The notes below the pieces were generated by a model. The model saw only the letters and a program-made list of their open reading frames with translations. It was not told where the DNA came from and did not search any database. The position numbers were made by a program, and so were the translations under genes. DNA of 64,000 nucleotides from JACMNW01 sp963708425 (GTDB lineage: Bacteria; Pseudomonadota; Alphaproteobacteria; Rhodobacterales; Rhodobacteraceae), in contig OY970206.1 in NCBI GenBank assembly GCA_963708425.1, forward strand, positions 2,604,001 to 2,668,000, in the 5' to 3' direction. Below are positions 33,303 through 40,685 of the stretch, one piece after another. How positions within the stretch are numbered: position 1 is the stretch's first letter; each line of letters begins with the position of its first letter.

Positions 33303-34756
33303 ATGGACAATCGGCCTGAGATCAGTCTTGATCCTGATGATTGGGCGGCGGCGCGGGCGGTAGCGCACCGGATTGTGGATGATGCGGTTGATCATCTGGC
33401 GGGGTTGCGCAATCGGCCGGTGTGGCAGCCGATGCCGCAGGTGGTGCGGGATACGTATCTGACGCCGGTGCCGGACCAGCCTACGCCATTGGCGGATGTT
33501 TACGGGCATATCTCGGACAATCTGCTGCGATATCCGGTGGGCAATATCCACCCGAGGTTCTTTGCCTGGTACATGGGGGGCAGCAATTTCACCGGGCGCT
33601 GGGCGATTTTATTGCGGCGATAGATGGGTCCAACCTTGGCGGCTTTGATACCGCGGCGGCGGCAACCGACCGTCAGGTGGTGGGCTGGCTGAAATCGATG
33701 ATGGGGTTTCCGGACAGCGCCAGTGGCACGCTGACCTCGGGCGGTTCGATGGCGAACATGATTGGGCTGACACTGGCGCGCAATGCGATGGCGGGCGTTG
33801 ATGTGCGCGCCGAAGGGGTGACCAATCTGCCGCAGCCGCTGCGGTTTTATGCGTCTGATCAGGTGCATTCGGCGCATCAAAAATCGCTTGAAGGCTTGGG
33901 CTTGGGCGCGCGTTCCCTGCGCATCGTGCCGTCGGATGATGCGTTGCGGATGAATATGGCAGCGTTGGCCGCGATGATTGCCGAAGACCGCGCGGCGGGT
34001 CTGCGCCCGGCGTGCGTGATTGCCACGGCGGGCACCGTCAACACAGGGTCGATTGATGATCTGCCGGCAATTGGTGCGCTGTGTCGGGATCAGGGGCTGT
34101 GGTTTCATGTGGATGGCTGCATCGGTGCTTTGATCCGCATTGCACCTGAGAACCGGCATCTTGTGGCAGGGATCGACGAGGCAGATTCATTGGCGCTGGA
34201 CCCGCACAAATGGTTGCAGACGCCGTTTGAATGTGGCTGCGTTCTGGTGCGGGATGCCGAGGCGCATCGGCGGGCCTTTACGTTGCACGGTGACTATCTG
34301 CAAAATCAGGCGCGGGGGGTGGCGGGGGCCGAATTTCTTGCCGATTATGGCTATGAATTGTCACGCGGGTTCAAGGCGTTGAAGCTGTGGATGTCGATCA
34401 AGGAACAAGGGATAGCCAAGTTTGGCGCGCTGATTGATCAGCATATTGCGATGGGTCACTATCTGACCGAAGCGATCAGGGCAGAGCCAGAGCTGGAACT
34501 GATATCGCCCGCCGTGATCAACATTGTCTGTTTTCGATATGCCGGGCGGGGTGGGTCAGAGGATGCGCTGAAGGCGCTGAACACCGAAATCATGTTGCGT
34601 ATTCAGGAATCCGGCGTTGCAGTGCCGACGGATACGACTGTGCATGGCAAGCACTGTTTGCGGGCGGCGATCACCAACCACCGCACACAGACGTCGGATT
34701 TGGATTTGCTGATCCACGAAGTGGTGCGCTGGGGGCGGGAATTGCAGGCGGCTTAG
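33303..34756 (+). pseudogene. PLP-dependent aromatic L-amino-acid decarboxylase family, single frameshift
   Basis: Two overlapping frames together encode one group II PLP decarboxylase of about 480 residues. Frame 1 (MDNRPEISLDPDDWAAARAV to HPRFFAWYMGGSNFTG) stops at 33623. The other frame resumes with ALGDFIAAIDGSNLGGFDTA and runs to the end, including the PLP lysine in LALDPHKWLQTPFECG and the Y-L-Q-N-Q active loop. Family members read S-G-A-L-G-D-F here, so one G is missing from the GGG at 33594-33596. The whole protein is otherwise intact, without further stops. It may be a recent pseudogene or a sequencing error in a G run. The substrate of the intact enzyme is unknown. Confidence 0.85.
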
Positions 34757-34885
34757 TGCTGCGGCAAAGCTTGGTCACATCTTCGCGACGGGGCGTTGAA
34801 GCCGTGTCAGCTGATTGGTAGGTTGCTGGAATTATTCAGCTCCGGCTTTTTCACACTCCCAACTTCTACGACCAAGGATTTATCA

Positions 34886-36022
34886 ATGCGTATTCTCTTT
34901 ACGTCGACTGGCGGTGCCGGTCATTTGCAACCGCTACTGCCCTATGCCGATGCTTTGGTACGGCGCGGGCATGACGTGCGGGTTGCGGCCCCCAATAGTG
35001 TTGCGGCTGTGCTGGAAAAAGCCGGGCTTCGCCATGTCATGCTGGATGATCCGGCACCGGATGCGATGAAGGCGGTGATGGGCAGGCTGGATGCGGCCAG
35101 CGGTGACGCGGCCTATGCAGTTGGCATTCAAGAGTTGTTCTATGGCATTCAGGCACGCAGCGCGCTGCCGGGCGTGCAAGCTGCGATCAAGGCTTGGCGA
35201 CCTGATCTGCTGGTGCGTGAGGCGTCCGAAGCGGCAGGGGCGATTGCGGCGGCCGCGGTTGGTGTGCCGCATGTGCGGGTCGATGTGCATAACCCCGAAG
35301 TCGAGGCGCTGTTCGTGCGGCTTGGGGCAGGGCCGGTTGATGAGCTGCGCAAGCTGGCGGGTTTACCCCCCGATGGCGGTGCTGCATTGCGGGCGGAACC
35401 GGTATTTACCGCCTTTCCAGAGGCGCTGGATGGCACTGGGCGGCAAAGGCAGCCGTTCCGGGTGCGCACGGATGCGCCGAAGGCAATGGAGAGGGGCGAT
35501 GCGGTGCCGTTCGTCTACATCACCTTCGGCACGATAGCCGGGCGATTGCCAAAATCGCAAGCGGCTTATCGCACCGCACTGGCAGCGGTGGCCGACCTGC
35601 CGGTGCGGGCGCTGCTGACCCTTGGGCCGGTGATGCCACGCGCGGAACTGGGGGCTATTCCCGCCAATGTGACGGTTGAAACCTATGTGCCGCAGGCCGA
35701 GGTTTGGCCAAAAGCCTGCGCGGCTTTGTGCCATGGCGGGGCGGGCACAGTGCTGGGGGCGCTGGCGGCGGGGGTGCCGTTGGTGGTGGCGCCGCTGTTC
35801 GCCGATCAACCGGCGAATGCGCGGTCGGTTGATGCGGCGGGGGCGGGGATTGCGGTGGTCGATGGCACCGCTGACGCCCTGCGCACAGCTCTGCAATCAG
35901 TGCTGACGGAACCCGCCTACCGCCTCAAGGCGCGCCAGATTGCCGATGAGATTGCCGGGCTGAACAGCATCGAGGCGGCGGCGGATGCGATGCTTGGGAT
36001 GGTGGCGCCAGCGCAGGTTTAA
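34886..36022 (+). CDS. Family 1 glycosyltransferase (UGT/MGT-like)
   Basis: A 378-residue GT-B-fold glycosyltransferase. The N-terminus, MRILFTSTGGAGHLQPLLPY with G-H-x-x-P, is characteristic of the antibiotic and sterol glycosyltransferase family. The C-terminal donor-site motif is ALCHGGAGTVLGALAAGVPL followed by P-L-F-A-D-Q-P-A-N-A. The sugar donor is probably a UDP- or dTDP-sugar, and the acceptor is unknown. The start at 34886 has AAGGA upstream. The frame stays open to 34796, but those residues do not match the family. No other natural-product genes surround it. Confidence 0.88.
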   Translation: MRILFTSTGGAGHLQPLLPYADALVRRGHDVRVAAPNSVAAVLEKAGLRHVMLDDPAPDAMKAVMGRLDAASGDAAYAVGIQELFYGIQARSALPGVQAAIKAWRPDLLVREASEAAGAIAAAAVGVPHVRVDVHNPEVEALFVRLGAGPVDELRKLAGLPPDGGAALRAEPVFTAFPEALDGTGRQRQPFRVRTDAPKAMERGDAVPFVYITFGTIAGRLPKSQAAYRTALAAVADLPVRALLTLGPVMPRAELGAIPANVTVETYVPQAEVWPKACAALCHGGAGTVLGALAAGVPLVVAPLFADQPANARSVDAAGAGIAVVDGTADALRTALQSVLTEPAYRLKARQIADEIAGLNSIEAAADAMLGMVAPAQV

Positions 36023-36036
36023 GCGCCGGGGTGGGT

Positions 36037-36894
36037 TTACCGTGCAGGTGGGCCGGCGGAGTACAGCAGAATACCGGTCGGAAAGCGCATCCCTTGATCT
36101 GTTTGGTAAATCGCGAAGGCTTTGCCAACCTCTGCCTCGATGGCTTTGGTATCAGCTTCAGTCCCCGAAAACTCCGCCACGATACGGGCGGCGGGGCCGA
36201 TACGCGCGGCGAAAGCGATGATGTCAGCGGCGTCGCCGTCGGGCGTCAGGTCGACCATTTCGGGCTGGCAGCGCACATCGGTCAGTCCGGCTTTTTCCAT
36301 CAGGGCCGTGACGCGCTCCGGGTCTTGAAACGCCAAGGGACCGGGGGCGTTCGGGTCTGTCTGGCTGGGTTTGCCAAGGCGGGCCACTGCGGCAGCCACT
36401 GAAATGCTGAACCATGGCACTTTGGCGGCGGGGGGCCACGCGGCAAAGATCATCCGGCCATTCGGCTTTAGCGCGCGCGCCATATTGGCAAAGGCCGCGA
36501 CCGGGTCTTCGAAGAACATCACGCCAAAGCGCGAGATCATTGCATCGGCAGACTGTGGGGCAAAGGCGTGGGTCTGCGCATCAGCCAGCACGAAGTTGAT
36601 GTTTGGCAGACCGGCGTCGTTGGCGCGAATACTTGCGCGGTCCAACAGTTGCGCCGCGATATCAACGCTTGTCACGTGGCCCTTTGGCCCAACGATCCGT
36701 GCCACCGCCAAGCTGCTGGCCCCCGTGCCACAGCCGATGTCGATCACGCTCTCACCGGGTTGCAACGCTGCATGATGCAGCACGCGGGTCAGCACGGGCG
36801 ACAGCAGCGCATCCATCAGCGCCTCGCGCGCGATCCATTGATATCCGGCTGCCGACGCCCAATATTCGGCCTGTGCAGTGTTTGCATCTGACAT
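36037..36894 (-). CDS. Class I SAM-dependent methyltransferase (UbiE/COQ5-like)
   Basis: A 285-residue methyltransferase. The SAM-binding motif I is VIDIGCGTGASSLAVARIVG, followed by the acidic strand end in HVTSVDIAAQLLDRA and post-motif RFGVMFFEDPVAAFANMARA, then R-M-I-F-A-A-W-P-P. The domain organisation matches the Methyltransf_11 / UbiE-like group. The substrate is unknown. Its ATG at 36894 is divergent from the DUF1993 copy at 37047. It is convergent with the glycosyltransferase, so any functional link to it is speculative. Confidence 0.85.
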   Translation of the reverse strand: MSDANTAQAEYWASAAGYQWIAREALMDALLSPVLTRVLHHAALQPGESVIDIGCGTGASSLAVARIVGPKGHVTSVDIAAQLLDRASIRANDAGLPNINFVLADAQTHAFAPQSADAMISRFGVMFFEDPVAAFANMARALKPNGRMIFAAWPPAAKVPWFSISVAAAVARLGKPSQTDPNAPGPLAFQDPERVTALMEKAGLTDVRCQPEMVDLTPDGDAADIIAFAARIGPAARIVAEFSGTEADTKAIEAEVGKAFAIYQTDQGMRFPTGILLYSAGPPAR

Positions 36895-37046
36895 GGCTTT
36901 TTCCCCTAATGCGCTTGGTAAATGGTTGTAAAAGCCCGACGCTAATCCGTATTCGCAAATGGCGATAGCCGTATTTTCTTGGCATCAGATTGACAGTCCT
37001 TGCCGCCTGACCGACTAAGGGCGCAACCGAAAGAAAAGGAAAACCG

Positions 37047-37538
37047 ATGTATGCGCTGATCGTCCCCGCACTGGATCGCACCCTTGGCGGGCTGTCCAAC
37101 GTCTTGTCCAAAGCCGAGGCACATTGTGCTGCGAAAAACATCAAGCCCGAGGCGCTGCTGAATTGCCGGCTGTTCCCCGACATGTTCCCGTTCATCAGGC
37201 AAGTGCAGCTGGCCTGCGATTTCGCAGCGCGTGGTTGCGCGCGGCTGGCGGGGGCTGATCTGCCAAGCTTCGCCGATACCGAAACCAGCTTTGCCGAACT
37301 GCAAGACCGCATCAAGTCGGCCCGTGCCTATATCGCCAGCCTGCCCGCCAGCACCTTTGAGGGTGCGGCGACCAGAGTGATCAGTTTTAGCGCCGGGCAG
37401 CGTGACATGACCCTGCCCGGTGCGGCGTTCTTTGCCAGCTTTGCCATGCCGCAGATGCATTTCCATTGCACCACCGCCTACAACATCCTGCGCCACAATG
37501 GGGTCGAGATCGGCAAGCGCGATTACATGGGTGCCTAG
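37047..37538 (+). CDS. DUF1993 family protein (copy 2)
   Basis: A 163-residue member of the same family as the gene at 9938. It has LDRTLGGLSNVLSKAEAHCA, PEALLNCRLFPDMFPFIRQV and the ending FHCTTAYNILRHNGVEIGKR. The last block, with H-x(7)-L-R-x-x-G-V-E-I-G, matches copy 1's H-L-T-M-G-Y-A-A-L-R-Q-A-G-V-E-L-G. The two copies are otherwise divergent, so they are old paralogues and not a recent duplication. It is followed 33 bp later by the isochorismatase-like gene on the same strand, and the two are probably co-transcribed. The function is unknown. Confidence 0.82.
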   Translation: MYALIVPALDRTLGGLSNVLSKAEAHCAAKNIKPEALLNCRLFPDMFPFIRQVQLACDFAARGCARLAGADLPSFADTETSFAELQDRIKSARAYIASLPASTFEGAATRVISFSAGQRDMTLPGAAFFASFAMPQMHFHCTTAYNILRHNGVEIGKRDYMGA

Positions 37539-37571
37539 GCTTTGCACCCGATCTGACAGAAAGGATCGCTG

Positions 37572-38129
37572 ATGGCAGACACTGCGCTTCTGGTCATTGA
37601 CATGCAGATGGGGATGACGAAACGCACCCTTGAGGGCCGCCCGCGCGCCAATCCGGGCGCCGAAAACCATGTGGCGGCTTTGCTCGCGATGTTTCGGGCG
37701 CGCGGCCTGCCCGTGGTGCATGTGCACCATGATGACGAAGACCCGGCCTCGCCGTTTCGGCGCGGCAAACCAGAGGCCGCCCCAATGCCCTGTGCCGCCC
37801 CGATGGAGGGCGAGGCGGTCTTGTGGAAATCAACCTCGTCTGCGCTGGCCCCCAGTACTGGGTTAGAGGCGCATCTGCACAGCCACGGCATCAATCGTTT
37901 GGTGATAGTGGGTGCAGTAGCGGCGTTCTGCGTCACCTCGACCACGCGGGCGGCGTCGGACCTCGGGTTTCAGGTGATCCTGCCCGGCGATGCGCTGATC
38001 GGCTTTGACATCCCCGCGCATGACGGCGGTCGGATCGACGCCGAAACCGTGCTGCGCGTGACGCTCTCGTTGCTAGGCGCCGATTTCGCGCAGCTGGTAA
38101 CGGCGGATCAAGTGGCGGAGATGGTCTGA
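37572..38129 (+). CDS. Isochorismatase-family cysteine hydrolase
   Basis: A 185-residue protein with the cysteine-hydrolase triad: D10 in ALLVIDMQMGMTKR, a lysine in the LWKSTSSAL segment, and the nucleophile cysteine in VGAVAAFCVTSTTRAASDLG. The family includes nicotinamidase-like and isochorismate hydrolases, and the substrate cannot be deduced. The gene lies downstream of DUF1993 copy 2. Its stop (38127-38129) abuts the end of an RHS fragment on the opposite strand, so the end of this gene is close to the boundary of a rearranged region. It is intact by length. Confidence 0.88.
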   Translation: MADTALLVIDMQMGMTKRTLEGRPRANPGAENHVAALLAMFRARGLPVVHVHHDDEDPASPFRRGKPEAAPMPCAAPMEGEAVLWKSTSSALAPSTGLEAHLHSHGINRLVIVGAVAAFCVTSTTRAASDLGFQVILPGDALIGFDIPAHDGGRIDAETVLRVTLSLLGADFAQLVTADQVAEMV

Positions 38130-38130
38130 G

Positions 38131-38312
38131 GCAGGGGTGCCGGTGGTGGTGCGGCCGATGTGGTCGGTGCGGATGAAGGTAAGGACGCCGCCCTCGATCA
38201 CCGCGATGGGTCGACCGTTCATCCAGACATATTCGCGGATCAGGGCTCCGGTGGCCGCGTCATACTCGACGATGCGATTCCCCGCCGCGCCAAACACAGG
38301 CTGGCTCAGACT
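38131..38312 (-). pseudogene. Broken RHS-repeat fragment (B)
   Basis: Read on the reverse strand: VFGAAGNRIVEYDAATGALI, REYVWMNGRPIAVIEGG and FIRTDHIGRTTTGTP. This is the conserved core of an RHS protein just before the tip. Comparison with fragment A suggests that H-I-G-R-P-V-F-G-T ... G-V-R-T-T-T-G-T-P has collapsed to H-I-G-R-T-T-T-G-T-P. About 20 codons are therefore missing. The frame then runs into the antisense of the isochorismatase gene. There is no start of the large RHS protein and no tip of its own. Confidence 0.75.
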
Positions 38313-38462
38313 TCTAGCTTTGCCTGCATGATTTAGTTTCGTAGTTCCATGATCCGCCTGAGTCTAAGCAGCTATCAATCGATAACTGTCTGAGTACCCA
38401 AAAGGCTAGACAAAGAAAAATTGCTAGTGCTGCAGCGATGAAAAATATGGTTCTTTGCCTCA

Positions 38463-39092
38463 TCAGTACTTCCTCGGCAATCCGCGGGGGCGGTAGCGGT
38501 TACAAATTTGCTGGCAAGATGAACCCGGTAAATCGACAGCACCGTTCCTTCCTGTCGAGTTCGCGGCTTCGTCAACAATTGAAGTGACTGGCGAATCTCC
38601 GTTTATGTATTGATCGAACCATTCCCGGAAATTTGAATATCTTACGGCATCACTATATGTACTTGATTGTCGACTGTAGCACATATCCGGAAATTCCCTT
38701 ACTGCCTCGCAATTCGCTTTACAGTGGAAGTATCTGTCACTGTACAGCCAATTAGCTTCACGCATTGCGGAATAATTGGATCGGAATGATTCAAACGCAT
38801 CCTCCCCTCTCGGATCAACCCACCGCCCCGGATTCTGCAGCGCATACCCATACACTGACGCCCCGTCGACGAGCCCCAGCGGATCAGCTTGGAGATACCG
38901 CCCCGTGGTCGGATCGTAGTCCCGCATCCAGTTCTGGTGCAAGCCGGATTCGGATTGGAACCACTGGCCGGGGAAGCGGAGGTTGATGGGGGTGCCGGTG
39001 GTGGTTCTTACCCCTCCAAACGGCAGGTAGGCGGCGGTCCAGACTTTGGTGCCGGATGTGTTGGTGCCGAACACTGGCCGCCCGATGTAACA
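38463..39092 (-). pseudogene. RHS C-terminal fragment (A) with a serum-amyloid-A-like tip
   Basis: The reverse strand carries the end of an RHS core: AAYLPFGGVRTTTGTPINLR, FPGQWFQSESGLHQNWMRDY, RYLQADPLGLVDGASVYGYA and NPGRWVDPRGE. A tip of about 113 residues follows. The tip matches serum amyloid A closely from memory: YSAMREANWLYSDRYFHCKA, VDEAANSTGRN and YRPRGLPRKY correspond to SAA's Y-S-D-M-R-E-A-N-Y, A-D-Q-A-A-N-E-W-G-R and F-R-P-A-G-L-P-E-K-Y. Six cysteines, several in C-x(3)-C spacing, are extra. The large N-terminal part is absent, so this is an orphan RHS tip. Tip DNA is more A/T-rich than the core. Confidence 0.8.
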
Positions 39093-39157
39093 GGTCGCGG
39101 CGGTAGGAGCGCCCCCGGTTCGATCCTTGTAATCGTCACGCAGCCGCCCCGGCGGGG

Positions 39158-40372
39158 CTAGGCCCGGAGCTCTGCCTCACCCAGATCAAGCCCACCGTTG
39201 AAATCGGCCGCAGCCGCCCGGTTGGCCATCATTGCGACGGCGATCAGCAGCAGGGCCAGCGCGCCGAAGGTTACGCGAAAGCCGATGTATTCGGCGATAA
39301 AGCCGATGCTGGAGGGGGCGATCAGGATGCCGGAATAGCCCAGCATGGTGACCGTGGTGATGCCCATTCCCGCACTTAGGCCGGGGAAGTTGCCGGCGGC
39401 GGAAAACATCACCGGCACCATATTGGCAACGCCGAGGCCGGCGAAGGTGAAGCAGGCGATGACCAGCGTGGCGTTCGGGCTAAGGGCGGCCCCCATCAGG
39501 CCAGCGGCGGCGATCAGGCCGGAAATGCGCAGAGTTTGCACCGCGCCAAACCGGTTGCGGATGGCGTCACCGGCAAAGCGCATGATGGCCATGGTGGCGG
39601 AAAACAGCGCAAAAGCCAGGCCCGCCGTGCTGACCCCTGTGCCGTGTTCCTTTTGCAGATAGAGTGCAGCCCAATCCAGCACCGCGCCTTCGGGGATCAT
39701 CGACAGCAGCGTCATGCCGCCCAGAATGTAGATTGCAGCACCGCGTGGCCAGCGTTGGGCCCGACCACTGCCGGTATGAAGGACGGGCTTTGCGGCGTCG
39801 CCCAGCAGATAGGGGATAGCCAGCAGCACTGCACCAAGGCTTAGACCTGCTGTCACCAAAGCGTGGCCTTCGGCGCCGATCTGCGCGATGATCCAACCGC
39901 CAATACTGCCGCCAAGAAAGCCGCCAAGGCTCCAGAATCCGTGGCTGGACGACATGATGGCGCGCCCCATGCGGCGTTCCAGTTCAACCGCGTTGGCGTT
40001 CATCGCGACGTCCATGCAGCCAATCAGTGCACCCATGATCACCATAGCGGGTGTTACGACCCACAGATTGGGGGCCAGAACCACCCCCGCTAACGTCAGG
40101 CTGGTTGCCAGAGCGAATATTCGCAGCACCGGGCGCGAGCCGTGGCGCGCAATCAGCCCACCCGACAGCGCCATTGCCCCAACCGCCCCCACGCCGAGCA
40201 TCAAAATCAGCAGACCAAGCGTGCTTTCGGTGATCTGGTGGCGGGGCAACAGCAGCGGGATCTGCGGTGCCCACGACCCCATGATAAAGCCGTTCACCAA
40301 AAACATGGCGCCCGACGCGGTGCGCCAACGCTGTGTTGCCCGATCATGTGTTGGCCTGATTTCCGTCGCCAT
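39158..40372 (-). CDS. MFS transporter
   Basis: A major-facilitator protein of about 404 residues with twelve hydrophobic segments. MFLVNGFIMGSWAPQIPLLL and a conserved G-x-L-I-x-R-x-G-S-R-P loop after helix 3 (ALSGGLIARHGSRPVLRIFA) place it in the sugar/multidrug-like branch, and the F-A-x-x-G motif pattern suggests an FucP/YbjJ-like subgroup. The substrate is not evident. I use the ATG at 40372, because the preceding ATG at 40384 has no ribosome-binding site and its downstream bases supply GAGG. The gene ends 66 bp from the RHS fragment. Confidence 0.87.
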   Translation of the reverse strand: MATEIRPTHDRATQRWRTASGAMFLVNGFIMGSWAPQIPLLLPRHQITESTLGLLILMLGVGAVGAMALSGGLIARHGSRPVLRIFALATSLTLAGVVLAPNLWVVTPAMVIMGALIGCMDVAMNANAVELERRMGRAIMSSSHGFWSLGGFLGGSIGGWIIAQIGAEGHALVTAGLSLGAVLLAIPYLLGDAAKPVLHTGSGRAQRWPRGAAIYILGGMTLLSMIPEGAVLDWAALYLQKEHGTGVSTAGLAFALFSATMAIMRFAGDAIRNRFGAVQTLRISGLIAAAGLMGAALSPNATLVIACFTFAGLGVANMVPVMFSAAGNFPGLSAGMGITTVTMLGYSGILIAPSSIGFIAEYIGFRVTFGALALLLIAVAMMANRAAAADFNGGLDLGEAELRA

Positions 40373-40393
40373 CTGCTGCCTCATCCGTTTGCG

Positions 40394-40651
40394 CTAACCT
40401 AGTAAGGGCAGGCGGCGTGCAAGGAAAGCCCCGGCGCAAACACGCTTTGTTACGCAGATTTCAGGTTTGGTTGGCGGCTGGGCTGGCATCGCCAATTTTT
40501 GGGCATTGCGGCTGAAAACCGCGATTTTTTCGCCGGATTGGGCATAAACTTCAAGAAAATACCTTGGCGCTGCGGCAGGCCCGCCGTGTTTTGTCAACAC
40601 GACTTCGATCAATTCGATGCACAACCCGTTGGAGGCCGACGATGGCGACAA
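40394..40651 (-). CDS. Possible small protein downstream of hrpB
   Basis: A frame of about 85 codons with a plausible strand-like core: CIELIEVVLTKHGG, RYFLEVYAQSGEKIAVFSRN. It can only start with TTG (40651, or 24 bases further in), and neither has a good ribosome-binding site. The residue mix is better than random for this composition, and it lies just after hrpB on the same strand. I do not recognise a family. It may be noncoding. Confidence 0.25.
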   Translation of the reverse strand: MSPSSASNGLCIELIEVVLTKHGGPAAAPRYFLEVYAQSGEKIAVFSRNAQKLAMPAQPPTKPEICVTKRVCAGAFLARRLPLLG

Positions 40652-40685
40652 TAAACACTGGTTCAGGCGTAGCACTGGGGCTGTC

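Noticed and set aside
33591..33600. Programmed ribosomal frameshift in the decarboxylase gene.
   Set aside because: No typical slippery heptamer or downstream stimulatory hairpin is evident. Relatives of this family are single-frame, so mutation or error is simpler.
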